DNA of 64,000 nt from Pedosphaera sp. (GTDB lineage Bacteria > Verrucomicrobiota > Verrucomicrobiia > Limisphaerales > Pedosphaeraceae), in assembly GCA_028293325.1 (NCBI GenBank), contig JAQGPA010000131.1:44242-108241 (forward strand). Direction: 5' to 3'. The notes beneath the pieces were generated by a model. It had not been told where the DNA came from, searched no databases, and worked only from the letters and a program-made list of their open reading frames with translations. Made by a program: the position numbers and the translations under genes. Shown one piece after another: positions 10,901 to 19,021 of this stretch. Each line of letters begins with the position of its first letter. Position 1 is the first letter of the stretch.

Positions 10901-11653
10901 GGCACCACCACCATCAACGCCGGAACACTGGCGTTGATTGAACCGGGCTCCATCAACAACAGCGCCGGGATCAACATCGCCAGCGGGGCCACGTTCGATG
11001 TCATCGGCCGCATTGACGACACCTTGACATTAAGAAGCGGCCAGACTTTGCTGGGCAATGGCAGCCTCAACGGTAAGCTCATCACCGCAGCCGGTTCCAT
11101 CCTGACTCCCGGTCCATCCATCGGCACGCTCACCGTGACCAATGACATTGTTCTCGGCGGCAGTCTGCTGCTCGAACTCAACCGCACCCAAGCGCAAACC
11201 AGTGACAGATTGAACACCATTTTGGGAACCATTACCGGCGGCGGAACGCTCCTCGTCACCAACATCGGCCCCGCGTTGCAGGCTGGCGACACGTTCCAAC
11301 TCTTCTCCTCGGCCGTCAGCGGGTTCACAACCGTCAACCTGCCGGGCACCAATTCCTTCGGCAACACTTATAATTGGACAAACAAGCTTGCGCTCAACGG
11401 CTCGATCCAAATTCTGACGGTTGTGCCAGCCAACCCATTGCCGGGGAAAATCCAGTTCAATGTGTCCGGCAATACATTAAGCCTGTCATGGCCCACGAAT
11501 GCCGGTTGGCTGCTGCAAGCGCAGACCAATGCTTTAAACGTCGGCCTTTCGACCAATTGGGTGACGGTGCCCGGCTCCGATCTTATGACCGGCACCAACA
11601 TTACAATCAATCCAACTGACGGTGTGGTTTTCTACCGGCTGATTTTCCCCTAA
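7916..11653 (+). CDS. GH87-type alpha-1,3-glucanase with autotransporter-like beta repeats
   Basis: A 1245-residue secreted protein starting 21 bp after the previous stop. Signal peptide about 1-34. Residues about 40-205 form the binding module typical of GH87 enzymes (FTVLEAESG...; IDAIDLENV). The GH87-like right-handed beta-helix spans about 210-585: KTVWIPPGKF, VEGAGVWYSTI, RVADSWADGINLNNG (about 360-374) and VRGSGDDNIATYS (about 392). The Asp of ADGIN and the two Asp of GDD fit the aspartate catalytic set known for GH87. Residues about 590-1155 are autotransporter-associated strand repeats (NTYAGTTTINAGTLAL and similar), followed by the FYRLIFP tail. GH87 enzymes hydrolyse alpha-1,3-glucan (mutan, fungal wall glucan). 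Fusing GH87 to a PATR-like stalk is unusual. A 63-bp stretch of the tail is identical to the previous gene. Confidence 0.8.
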   Translation: MKSKGVKTYKHRFQFSLLSALALFSSVSNHALAAGAITPFTVLEAESGTLGGGATIRAFTPGSTVPSAPTMELEASGMAYVWLTNLNDSVLWTNPVANASAMVVRGVIPDAPGGGGITATINMYVDGVFRQAITLSSKQSWNYRNSSTTPDDPNGGGTPWHFYNEDRTFITGTPIAAGSVIMFRKEAGNIATYYNIDAIDLENVSPPKTQPPNSLCITNAPYNADPTFTIDSLTKIQNCINDARSQGKTVWIPPGKFMINSLAGVALDIKGVTVEGAGVWYSTIYKNVPLPPPAGWRSEINLNTNSVIRDVFVDSDGIYRGTASSGLMSAGSNWLVERVWVQHCDAQWMSGSFGTIRDSRVADSWADGINLNNGNTPNSSKLGISLTASNNFVRGSGDDNIATYSDSGASHANPEMQNTRIINNTCIATYWANGLRIAGGTNVTVQGNLIDSVAANSGLAVGVFGDTGHPLDSALVADNVVIRGGGWNGTGQYGMNVWSPAITSFFSGAYTKATISNNIIKLALRDGLRIVPYYQNLTVLNNIVDHPAQAGVHVQSGVIGTGVFQYNLVTNLNAGKVQYQNDSPTTFVTAHLSNSWTVVGPLIKSDTTTMNVAADWSGTAPASGNIGQFDNTISAANATNLTLGGNVTLDGLIFFNNMNGPVTIGSGNTLTLATSGGINMVVANSDVTMNCLLSATTFNITGGRTLALGGGSTAFLSGTSAGLGTLLLNASSAKSFTANGSPSVNMGNPTTGVGGLIVSNNCTMTDSGSFVVGNSGGGVVTLNSPTAAFNTTGGGVIMVGRNSGSATSGRLTLINGSINTAASTAAGIIVGYQLNTATAKGVLNVQGGTLTVPQMLNIGASMSAGSAVVTISGGTVTVGTNNFGGTTGGISTNGNGSLTLTGGALYIGSGGMNSVGTGTFTSTRTLSGGIVGGASNWSSALPMTLTNVNGNVTFQAADAGNNPKNITLSGPLAGIGGLIKSGGGTLALSGTNTYAGTTTINAGTLALIEPGSINNSAGINIASGATFDVIGRIDDTLTLRSGQTLLGNGSLNGKLITAAGSILTPGPSIGTLTVTNDIVLGGSLLLELNRTQAQTSDRLNTILGTITGGGTLLVTNIGPALQAGDTFQLFSSAVSGFTTVNLPGTNSFGNTYNWTNKLALNGSIQILTVVPANPLPGKIQFNVSGNTLSLSWPTNAGWLLQAQTNALNVGLSTNWVTVPGSDLMTGTNITINPTDGVVFYRLIFP

Positions 11654-11686
11654 AACATTAAGCCAGATGGCCGTTCTTGGCCTGCT

Positions 11687-11700
11687 CGAAAACGGGGATA
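11687..11700 (+). promoter_or_regulatory. Half-site of the hairpin-like element
   Basis: CGAAAACGGGGATA matches the right half of the elements at 15304 and 30448 but its left arm is GCTC rather than CCCC. It lies 34 bp upstream of the start of the broken GH92 gene and reads with GGGGATA toward that gene, the same polarity relative to its gene as the full elements. It could be a decayed copy, or show that only this half is essential. Confidence 0.35.
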
Positions 11701-11734
11701 TATTAGACAATTCAATCGTCGGTAAAATGTATTT

Positions 11735-12548
11735 ATGAAAACAATTTTGATTGCCCTTATCTTAATTGGACTGAGTGCTTTGAGTTCCTGTCCAGGAGCG
11801 ATCCCACAACCTGTTGACGAAATTCTTCCATTGATCGGCACAGGTGGGCACGGTCATACTTATCCCGGCGCGACAGTGCCGTTTGGTTTTGTGCAACTTA
11901 GCCCGGACACACCCATCAAAGGTTGGGATGCCTGGCAATATACGTTCGCTGTATTTCATGATGTCCCCAGCATGATCAAGCTTTACCGCGGAGACGAAGC
12001 GTTTATCAAAAAAACTGGATCAGCTTTTTAATGAGGATTCCGACATCACTCCTTACCTGGTTGATATCTCCGGCATGTTGGGGCAATACTCCCACGGCAA
12101 CGAACCCTGCCACCACGTCGCATATCTTTATGCGGTGGCTGGCGCGCAATACAAAACCGCGCTCCGCGTGCATCAAATCGCACTCCTGCATTATGACAAC
12201 ACGCCCGAAGGCAATTGCGGGAATGACGATTGTAGCCAGATGTCCGCGTGGTATGTCTGGAGCGCACTGGGAATTTATCCGTTGAATCCGGCGAGCGGAA
12301 AATATGTCATCGGCAGCCCGCTGGTGGAAAAAGCCATCATCAAACTGGATCGGAAATTTTATCCGGGCGGAACCTTTACCATCGTGGCGCACAATGCATC
12401 CAGCCAGAACATTTACATTCAGTCCGCCAAACTCAACGGCCAGCCGCTGAACCGGCCTTGAATCACTCACGGCGAAAACATCCACGGCGGAACTCTGGAA
12501 TTTGAAATGGGCATTTTGCCCAACAAGACTTGGGCATTGGCAAACTGA
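11735..12548 (+). pseudogene. GH92 alpha-mannosidase, deleted and frameshifted
   Basis: The N-terminus is normal: signal peptide, then VDEILPLIGTGGHGHTYPGA and FGFVQLSPD, matching the intact GH92 protein at 57067-59358. The reading then jumps from KGWDA straight to WQYTFAVFHDV, so relative to the paralogue roughly 1.45 kb (about 480 codons) is missing. An A7 run (12008-12014, one A too many) shifts the frame; removing one A restores KKLDQLFNEDSD and joins the GQYSHGNEPCHH and GNDDCSQMSAWYV segments. Near the end a TGG to TGA change interrupts PWITH (12459-12461), after which the homologous ending NKTWALAN still reads to 12548. Three independent lesions make this a clear pseudogene. Confidence 0.9.
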
Positions 12549-12570
12549 TTTTATGTAATGATTTGATTTA

Positions 12571-13518
12571 CTACTTATCTTTGGCAAGAGGACTGGTTTG
12601 TAACATATCAGGGGGATTACTTGCCGTTTGAACAGATAAGGTAATACCGTTCAATACATTTATCGACCGATCGTATACTTCACCTGGCGGGAATTGACCG
12701 ACCCAGTTGGCAGCTGCGCCCATGTCTTGGGTTGCCCATTGTTGCAATACGGATATTGCCGCTTCCTCTTGGATTGGTCCCGGGGAAATCTGTTGTGCCA
12801 CCATATTGGCAGCTTCTACTGGCGCACTCGGTGTTTCGGCCAGAGCAATGTGCATAAACAATTTGTCACGCATATCATTCAAGGGGTAGTTATTCGCCCA
12901 AGCAACGGCTGCTTGCAAATCCTGCACCGCCCATTGCTGGGTCAGATTTCCGAGCATTATCTCACGGCGATCACCGTTGAGTCCCTGCTGTTCAAGCACC
13001 TGAATTGCGAGCCTGGGATCCGTCTGCGCCACTTGAAAACAGATGCAACCCAGCATTGTGTCACGCTCATCTGAATTGGAAATCTGGGACACCCACTTTT
13101 CCGCATCCGGAAGGTCCAACTGCGCCCAATTTTGCGCCAAAACGCGCATGAGTTCTGTATGCCAACTTCCAGCCTCGGTGGATTCGGCAAATCTGGCCGC
13201 TGCCCACGGATCGGAACGGATCAGGGCCAACAGTTGATTGGTGAAGACTGCGGCCTGATCACCAGGATTATCCGAGTTCAAACCATCTTGAATTTGTTCT
13301 AATAACCTGGCGGTATCTGAGGCAATTGCCAAAGTCGTTTGCTCCCGCACAGGTCGATCTGCTTTGTTTTTCTCCAACTGCGTCCGAACACCTGCCGTCC
13401 TTGCTGGCAACGTGGAAGGTCTCGGTTGCTTTACTGTTCGTAAAGGCATTCCAAGGCCGGTAATCAGCAATGATAAGGCCAGGCCGCCTAAACAAAACAA
13501 CACAACTGATGTTCTCAT
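12571..13518 (-). CDS. Membrane-anchored helical-repeat protein (DPxAA repeats)
   Basis: A 315-residue protein with an N-terminal signal-anchor (MRTSVVLFCLGGLALSLLITG) and a body of about 35-residue helical repeats with the pattern W-A-x-x-D-x-x-A-A-x-x-W, for example QQWAVQDLQAAVAWANNYP and LQQWATQDMGAAANWVGQFP. A paralogue of the same architecture lies at 59857-60753. The helix-pair pattern suggests a solenoid scaffold, likely periplasmic. Verrucomicrobiota carry many such uncharacterised proteins; I know no assigned function. ATG 13518 is chosen because it places the anchor at the terminus; upstream in-frame starts at 13545 and 13554 would add 9-12 residues. Its 3' end faces the 3' end of the GH92 pseudogene 22 bp away. 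Confidence 0.65.
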   Translation of the reverse strand: MRTSVVLFCLGGLALSLLITGLGMPLRTVKQPRPSTLPARTAGVRTQLEKNKADRPVREQTTLAIASDTARLLEQIQDGLNSDNPGDQAAVFTNQLLALIRSDPWAAARFAESTEAGSWHTELMRVLAQNWAQLDLPDAEKWVSQISNSDERDTMLGCICFQVAQTDPRLAIQVLEQQGLNGDRREIMLGNLTQQWAVQDLQAAVAWANNYPLNDMRDKLFMHIALAETPSAPVEAANMVAQQISPGPIQEEAAISVLQQWATQDMGAAANWVGQFPPGEVYDRSINVLNGITLSVQTASNPPDMLQTSPLAKDK

Positions 13519-13532
13519 AAAAAGTAGTAATA

Positions 13533-13561
13533 CCCGCCCTTGCATGAGTAGCAAGAGCGGG
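13533..13561 (-). terminator. Stem-loop downstream of the DUF5010-like gene
   Basis: An 11-bp stem (one G-T wobble) with a 7-nt loop, 36 bp beyond the stop of the gene ending at 13597. On the minus strand the stem is followed after a few bases by a CTTTTT tract. It lies between two same-strand genes, so it probably ends or attenuates transcription before the helical-repeat gene. Confidence 0.5.
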
Positions 13562-13596
13562 CATTGTAAATGATTATTTCATCAAACGCCGCATTT

Positions 13597-15072
13597 TCAA
13601 AGCTGCCACCAATTGAAGTTTACTCCGCCGTTTTCGAACACAATCCGGATTGTATGATAGGAATTTGAATAGCTGCCATAGGCACCGAAATCAAAGGTGG
13701 TATAAGTCTGCCAACCACCCGTATTGGGAAGCGTTTTGGAAGGCTGTGCCACTCCATCAATGACAAAATGGGCCGTTCTACCGGCATTGGGAGTAGCTAT
13801 GCGTACCAGGAAATGCGGGCTGCCGTTAAGCGGCACGTTCGTCCATTCGAGCCATTCTCCAGACTGCAGCCAGCCGACATCGTGTCCGCCCCCGGTATCA
13901 GTGGTAGTTTCAATGGCGATGTTGCCATTGCGGTAATAATTCGTCTTGCCATTTCCCCCGGCAGCGCTGCCGAAGGAATCACAGCCTTCCGCCTCAAACT
14001 TCTGGTTACCCAGAAACGGAAACTGGCTGTGTTTGCGCAAAATTTGGAGACGTTGATTGGGAAAGTCGTAATAAGTCTGGCTATAACCGAGCGCATTGCC
14101 ATTCGCATCAAGATTACGAACACGGAAGCAAGCAGCACTTTCTTCCCAGTCTGTGAATCCTTCAACCAGGGTAAGCAGGGCGCCAGCGCCAACAGTGCTG
14201 CTCAGGGCAGTTTCAAACGTTGTTCCATGGTTGGGATCTCTGAAGCCGGTATTGGTATGATAGAAAAGGCCGGGGAAAGCCACGCCGATTTTGACATTGT
14301 TGGTTGTTGCCAGCGTCCAAGTGCCGCCCCCTGACCAGGAATGACAGGCATCAACAATCCCCGGATTGTTCATGGTCGTGTCGTTCCTCATACACTCGCT
14401 ATTCACAATAATGTATGGGTTAAACCCAAAATCAGCCTGGCACTTTTGCCGGACGTAGGTCATCGCCCGGGAATAGTTGCCCTGTTCATTGCCCACAGTG
14501 GCAGTATTTCCAGTCCAAATGATAATGACCGGCCGGCCATTGATCTTGAACCGGTTGGCGTCGGGAACCGTTTGGTAGAACACTTTGTAATTGTAGTCGT
14601 AGATATAGACCCAATTGGCTGAATTGCTGATGTCAAAGGGCGTGGCTGTATTAAAGCCCCGGCCATTGGCCTCGTTCCACTGTGCCGTCCAGGAAGAGGC
14701 GTTATCATCAAAGGCGGCGATTTTGATCTGGCTGGCCAGTCCACGACTATTCAAGATCGAAATCAAAGGCGCCATGTTTGTGGGATTGATGCCGGCATGA
14801 GGACGCGATCCTTTCAAATTGGGGCAAATAAAGTCCAAGCCGGCCTGCTGCATTTGCTCCACCCAAACACCCCACGTATCCGTGGCCGTGCCGGATGGCG
14901 GGTTATAGAGCGGAGCGTTGTCTGTATTGTTCGTGCAGGGGCCGGTCAGATCATTGTTATAATCAAATCCACAGGTTGCTCCCACGTATTGCGCTTGCAG
15001 CTGCTGTGCCAGCGCCAGTGCCACCATAACCGTTATAGCTGATTTCCATAAGTCATATTTGATATATTTCAT
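13597..15072 (-). CDS. Secreted DUF5010-like enzyme with CBM6-type module
   Basis: A 491-residue compact member of the same family as the proteins at 1527 and 4553. Signal peptide about 1-27 (ITVMVALALAQQLQAQ), then YVGATCGFDYNN and a barrel to about residue 345 carrying DFICPNLKGSRPH, NRFKINGRPVIIIWTG and, near residue 302, LVEGFTDWEES, the position equivalent to the EG-(F/W)-x-(D/N)-x-x-E motif of the other two. The C-terminal module (about 360-491) opens NQKFEAEGCDSF and contains VGWLQSGEWLEWTNV and GGVNFNWW, a CBM6/DUF5010-C pattern. There is no FYRL tail. ATG 15072 is preferred over a longer alternative start at 15129, since it places the signal peptide near the terminus. A long leader region with the hairpin-like element lies upstream. 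Function as an alpha-glucan hydrolase is inferred from fold relationship and context only. Confidence 0.75.
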   Translation of the reverse strand: MKYIKYDLWKSAITVMVALALAQQLQAQYVGATCGFDYNNDLTGPCTNNTDNAPLYNPPSGTATDTWGVWVEQMQQAGLDFICPNLKGSRPHAGINPTNMAPLISILNSRGLASQIKIAAFDDNASSWTAQWNEANGRGFNTATPFDISNSANWVYIYDYNYKVFYQTVPDANRFKINGRPVIIIWTGNTATVGNEQGNYSRAMTYVRQKCQADFGFNPYIIVNSECMRNDTTMNNPGIVDACHSWSGGGTWTLATTNNVKIGVAFPGLFYHTNTGFRDPNHGTTFETALSSTVGAGALLTLVEGFTDWEESAACFRVRNLDANGNALGYSQTYYDFPNQRLQILRKHSQFPFLGNQKFEAEGCDSFGSAAGGNGKTNYYRNGNIAIETTTDTGGGHDVGWLQSGEWLEWTNVPLNGSPHFLVRIATPNAGRTAHFVIDGVAQPSKTLPNTGGWQTYTTFDFGAYGSYSNSYHTIRIVFENGGVNFNWWQL

Positions 15073-15303
15073 ACGGTTTATTTGCGGTTTGTTCTTTGGT
15101 TTTTGTTGGTTTACCACACTTTTGGCCAAGCTATTTCATCATGTGAAACAACAGCAGCCAAAATATAAAACCCGGATTTAATGCCACCTGGAAGCCTGTC
15201 GTAATCTAATTGGAACTTGTGTGAAGTTGGCAAAATCGCAATAGCGTTGCTGATGGCTTTCATGGAGAGTTTTCATAGCTTGCACAAGCTGACTTGCATT
15301 GTG
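15073..15303. other. Leader region of the DUF5010-like gene
   Basis: AT-rich non-coding DNA upstream of the minus-strand gene at 15072. It contains a small palindrome AGCTTGCACAAGCT near 15278-15291. I see no coding signal. Confidence 0.4.
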
Positions 15304-15321
15304 TATCCCCGAAAACGGGGA
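15304..15321. promoter_or_regulatory. Hairpin-like element, copy 2 (TATCCCCGAAAACGGGGA)
   Basis: Perfect CCCCG-AAAA-CGGGG inverted repeat 231 bp upstream of the minus-strand DUF5010-like gene. Same orientation as the copies at 1475, 26097 and 30448. The remaining gap up to 15598 also holds a 26-bp sequence (15366-15391) that recurs with two mismatches at 52834-52859. Confidence 0.5.
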
Positions 15322-15505
15322 GGTCACCGATACAGGTATTGCCAGGCTAGCCTAACGATCCCTAGTTGGCCTTGCCTCGATTTGGTGGACAGCTAGTGGA
15401 TGCATGAGTTACTCAAACTACTCAAGTTCATGGCGAACTGGTGACCGCCATTAAAAGGTATCGTCTGAGCTTGACCGGGACTGATTGCAGTTAACAAGGG
15501 ATCAA

Positions 15506-15526
15506 CGGTGCAGCGTCGCTGCACCG
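15506..15526. repeat. Perfect 21-bp palindrome downstream of GH2
   Basis: CGGTGCAGCG-T-CGCTGCACCG, two perfect 10-bp arms, 73 bp past the GH2 stop in the direction of minus-strand transcription. There is no T-tract after it, so it is not a standard intrinsic terminator; it could be an mRNA-end stabilising structure or a protein site. Confidence 0.4.
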
Positions 15527-15598
15527 ATGGCAATGTTTGCATGTCCGCTCTTATCCTCCCACTGCGATTCGATTGAGCCTGCAACCGTGCTGTTGTCT

Positions 15599-18500
15599 TT
15601 ACTTAATCTCGCTACCCGGCTTCTCTTTTACAAAATCAAGTTTCGATAAAAAACTGAAATCGGAGCAGGCAAATTTTCCGGCGAATTTCCAGTCGCCGTC
15701 CTGCTGAACAACTTTAATCACCAGTTGATTCCAGCCCAGTTTTAGCAACAACGGGCTTTGTGAAAACATGTCTGGTTCCAGCGGGCCGTGACGTTCATGC
15801 CTGGCAAGAAGTTCCCCGTTGAGCCATAGTTCACAGCCATCATCACTGCCATAGGTGAAGGAAAGTTTTGGCAAATTCGGTTCGGAAAGCAGATCGTTCA
15901 GCGGCTTGGGCGATTTAATCCACACGGCGACATAGGCAAAGACATTTTCTTGCGGGCCAGCCATCAACCCGTTTTTAAAATCAAACACGCCATCGTTCTT
16001 TGCGTCACCCACCCGCCACTTTTGGCCGGCCAACGTGACACCTTCCCTGATTTCGCCGGCTGGTGGTTTGTCGCTGTAGGCTTCAATGGAATTTGAAAAG
16101 GCAAAGCTGCCGCAGACAAGGGCGTGGACCAACCGTCCGTTCAAATCAATAAACCCTGCTTGCGAGGCCACCTGCTCAGTTGACACTCCTTCATTCCGGA
16201 AGAGTCGTTCAATCATCGCCGCCTTTTTGGCGGAAATAATTTCAGGGTCAAGATTGCAGAGAATCACCCGGCCCTTTTTCATCGAATGGATAACGATGGC
16301 CGCCCGAGACGCCGTGTTTTCCGCTTCCGAACGGTAAAGCGCCGCCGTCTTGACCGGCTCACCCTTATAATTCCAGCGTCGCCAATCCGCCGGGCACGCT
16401 TCCAGCAAGACTTGCGCGCCTTTAACAAATTCCCCGGCAAATCCGTAAGTCATCTGCTGCCAATCATCGCCCTCGGAAAAATACAGTCCCGCGTTGTCCA
16501 GTCCGGCAAGCAAAGGGTCGCTTTGCTTGACGACGAATGAAGAACTTAGACGCGGTTCCACCGTGATTTTTTCGCCGAGCAATTTGCTCAACATGGCTGC
16601 CCCCGCCGGTTTGACATTCCATATCCAGACCGTGCCATCATGTGCGAATGTACTGGCCGCGGCTCTGTTCAGCGCGTCCGCCAAACTTTGAGCAGGCTCG
16701 CTTGCCCCATCAATCAAAAGAAAGTCGGTTTTGGTATCCTCAGCAAAAACCGACGCTTTAACCCCTGCCCGGCTTAATTTTTGCGCCAGAAGATTTCCAT
16801 TTTCCGGCAGATAACTGACTGTCGCACCGCCTTGATTAGTTGACGCGTCCGGTTGGGCGGATGGCGTTGCAAGATCGGAACGGTTTGCCCACGGTGAATT
16901 GTGAACCTTAAAATTCGCATCGTGAATCGCGTCAAACATTGGCCATGGACGATACAACGGCAGCAACGGATCGTAGCCCGGATTCAACGTGGAAACGTAA
17001 GGTCCTAATCGTTCCGGCTGCATTCCGGGCACGCCTTCGCGATACTGGCCAAAGAAAACACCTTCGTCCGGCGATGAAGCTTTGGTCAAATCGGCCTTGC
17101 CCAATGGCAAGGGTTGAACTCCATACCAGACGATGTTGAAAACGCTTTGGTAATTCGCGCCGAATTTTTGCTGGCTGGTCAACAAGCCATAACATTCGTA
17201 AGCCAACCCTTCCATGCGTCCGAGATCGGATTCGTAGGCACGATTGCCATTGAACTTGGAGACCTGTTTGGGCGTGCCGTAGTAAGCCATGCTGGTTTCG
17301 CCAACCGCCCAGGGCTTGCCGGATGCGGCGGCGCGTTTCATGTCATCGTCGCCGCCATAATGGATATTGATGACCGGCAGCCGGCCGCTGGCGTCCCATT
17401 CGCCGTCGCCGGAAATCCAAGTGCGCGTTGGGTCATTCGTCAGGCAGATGTTTTTCCAAACCGCAATTTCGTCAAGGCCATGGTCAATCATACTTTGCGG
17501 TGAATGCCAGACATTCCGCAGTACCGGCAAAATTTCATTGCACACGCTCCAGCCGAAAACTGATGGATGATTACGGTCGCGGCGAACCAGTTCAGTGACG
17601 TTCGTCCGGCAATTGGTCCAGAACAACTCGCTGTCGGCTTTCGGGCCGCCATCGCTCAACCAGATCGCGCTTTCATCCATGATCATGATGCCCATTTCAT
17701 CCGCCATGTCGTGATAGAATGAAGGATAAACCGACGCGTGCAGACGAACGGCATTCGCGCCTGCGTCCTTGAGCAACCGATACCACGCATAGGCGTAACG
17801 ACGGGTCATTTGCGGCACGCCCATGAAATGCCACGAGTCACCACGCAACACGATCGGCTGGCCATTCAACAAAAACTGGTTGCCCTGGGCGGTGAATTGT
17901 CGCCAGCCAAACCGTTGATATTTGGTGTCAACCGTTTTGCCAGCGGCGGACACATTCAAGAGCAGGCCATAAAGATTCGGGGCATCAGGACTCCATTGTT
18001 TCAACTGGCCGTTGACTTTCGCCGTCAAAGCGACCGTCTGCGATTCGCCCGGTGCGATCCGGATTGACTGCCCGACAAATTCCAGGCTCGGATTTGTCGC
18101 CAGTTTCCATTTCACTTCGGGCGCGTCCAGCACCGCTGGCCCCGCCTCGTTGATCCATGCACGAACAACGCCCGATAAGTTGATGCTGGCCGCCTCGGAA
18201 CTGTGATTTGCCAGAGTTGCCTCCACGCGCAATTCGTCCTTATCCACCAACGGTTGCACAAAAATGTCACTGACCAACACCTTGGGTTCTGCCAGCAAGA
18301 ACACGTCCTGCCAGATACCGGCAATCTGAGTGCCCCAGAACGAACCGGAAAGATATTCGCGGCGACCATAATGCCCCGGCTTGTCAAAAACTTTTGGCGC
18401 GATGACTTTGACCAGTATTTGATTGGTCGTTCCGATGTTAATCAAATCCGTCACGTCAAAATCCTGGGCGAAGAAAATATCGAACCCTTCACCCGCGCAC

Positions 18501-18952
18501 TTGCCATTTACAAAAACGCTCAGCTTGCCCGCGACCGCGCCAAAGTGCAGCACGACCCGTTTGCCATTCCAATCTTTCGGCACGGCCACCGTTTTTTCCA
18601 TCCAAGCCGCCTGCAAACTTTCCCATTCTTTCGGATAAGATGGATAGGCGCGAAAATCGCCGCCTTGCACATTCTGATCCATGACGAAGCGATTGACATT
18701 CCACGGCGAGGGAATCTTGATCGCCACTGTATCCCACGCCCCCAAAGGTGGCAAAGTTTCGCCCGGAACTGTTTTGTCCTGACCTCCTTGAAAACGCCAC
18801 AACCCGTTCAAACAAATTTCCCGCCGAGCCGGTTCTTCATACCGGCTGACCAAACCATCCTGCGGCGCGAATGAGCGGTTGAATTCGACTCCTCCGGCCG
18901 GCGCCAGCTGGAGGATTAGAACCCCCAGCAAAATCATCAGGTGCTTTTTCAT
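15599..18952 (-). CDS. GH2 family beta-glycosidase, secreted
   Basis: A 1117-residue secreted protein, last gene of the xylose operon. Signal peptide MKKHLMILLGVLILQLAPAGG. The sugar-binding domain (RREICLNGLWRFQGG) and immunoglobulin-like domain precede a TIM barrel with both GH2 signatures: NHPSVFGWSVCNE (acid/base Glu near residue 472) and WAVGETSM (nucleophile Glu near residue 551). An extra C-terminal jelly-roll-like region (about 990-1110, YGSDDGCELWLNGELLARH) looks like an added binding domain. GH2 covers beta-galactosidase, beta-mannosidase and related enzymes; placement after a beta-xylosidase and xylose genes suggests trimming of hemicellulose side chains, which is inference. An in-frame TTG at 19012 would extend the protein by 20 residues but bury the signal peptide. 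The gap to the GH3 stop is about 70 bp. Confidence 0.85.
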   Translation of the reverse strand: MKKHLMILLGVLILQLAPAGGVEFNRSFAPQDGLVSRYEEPARREICLNGLWRFQGGQDKTVPGETLPPLGAWDTVAIKIPSPWNVNRFVMDQNVQGGDFRAYPSYPKEWESLQAAWMEKTVAVPKDWNGKRVVLHFGAVAGKLSVFVNGKCAGEGFDIFFAQDFDVTDLINIGTTNQILVKVIAPKVFDKPGHYGRREYLSGSFWGTQIAGIWQDVFLLAEPKVLVSDIFVQPLVDKDELRVEATLANHSSEAASINLSGVVRAWINEAGPAVLDAPEVKWKLATNPSLEFVGQSIRIAPGESQTVALTAKVNGQLKQWSPDAPNLYGLLLNVSAAGKTVDTKYQRFGWRQFTAQGNQFLLNGQPIVLRGDSWHFMGVPQMTRRYAYAWYRLLKDAGANAVRLHASVYPSFYHDMADEMGIMIMDESAIWLSDGGPKADSELFWTNCRTNVTELVRRDRNHPSVFGWSVCNEILPVLRNVWHSPQSMIDHGLDEIAVWKNICLTNDPTRTWISGDGEWDASGRLPVINIHYGGDDDMKRAAASGKPWAVGETSMAYYGTPKQVSKFNGNRAYESDLGRMEGLAYECYGLLTSQQKFGANYQSVFNIVWYGVQPLPLGKADLTKASSPDEGVFFGQYREGVPGMQPERLGPYVSTLNPGYDPLLPLYRPWPMFDAIHDANFKVHNSPWANRSDLATPSAQPDASTNQGGATVSYLPENGNLLAQKLSRAGVKASVFAEDTKTDFLLIDGASEPAQSLADALNRAAASTFAHDGTVWIWNVKPAGAAMLSKLLGEKITVEPRLSSSFVVKQSDPLLAGLDNAGLYFSEGDDWQQMTYGFAGEFVKGAQVLLEACPADWRRWNYKGEPVKTAALYRSEAENTASRAAIVIHSMKKGRVILCNLDPEIISAKKAAMIERLFRNEGVSTEQVASQAGFIDLNGRLVHALVCGSFAFSNSIEAYSDKPPAGEIREGVTLAGQKWRVGDAKNDGVFDFKNGLMAGPQENVFAYVAVWIKSPKPLNDLLSEPNLPKLSFTYGSDDGCELWLNGELLARHERHGPLEPDMFSQSPLLLKLGWNQLVIKVVQQDGDWKFAGKFACSDFSFLSKLDFVKEKPGSEIK

Positions 18953-19021
18953 TTTTCGGAAAGTGTGGTCGTCAGAAGGCGCGGCGAAATCAATCTGGGT
19001 TCCATTTCCCAACCCGGGGTT

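Noticed and set aside
12008..12014. A7 tract as phase-variation or programmed frameshift site in the GH92 copy
   Set aside because: The gene also lacks about 480 codons and has a nonsense change, so restoring the frame would not give an enzyme.
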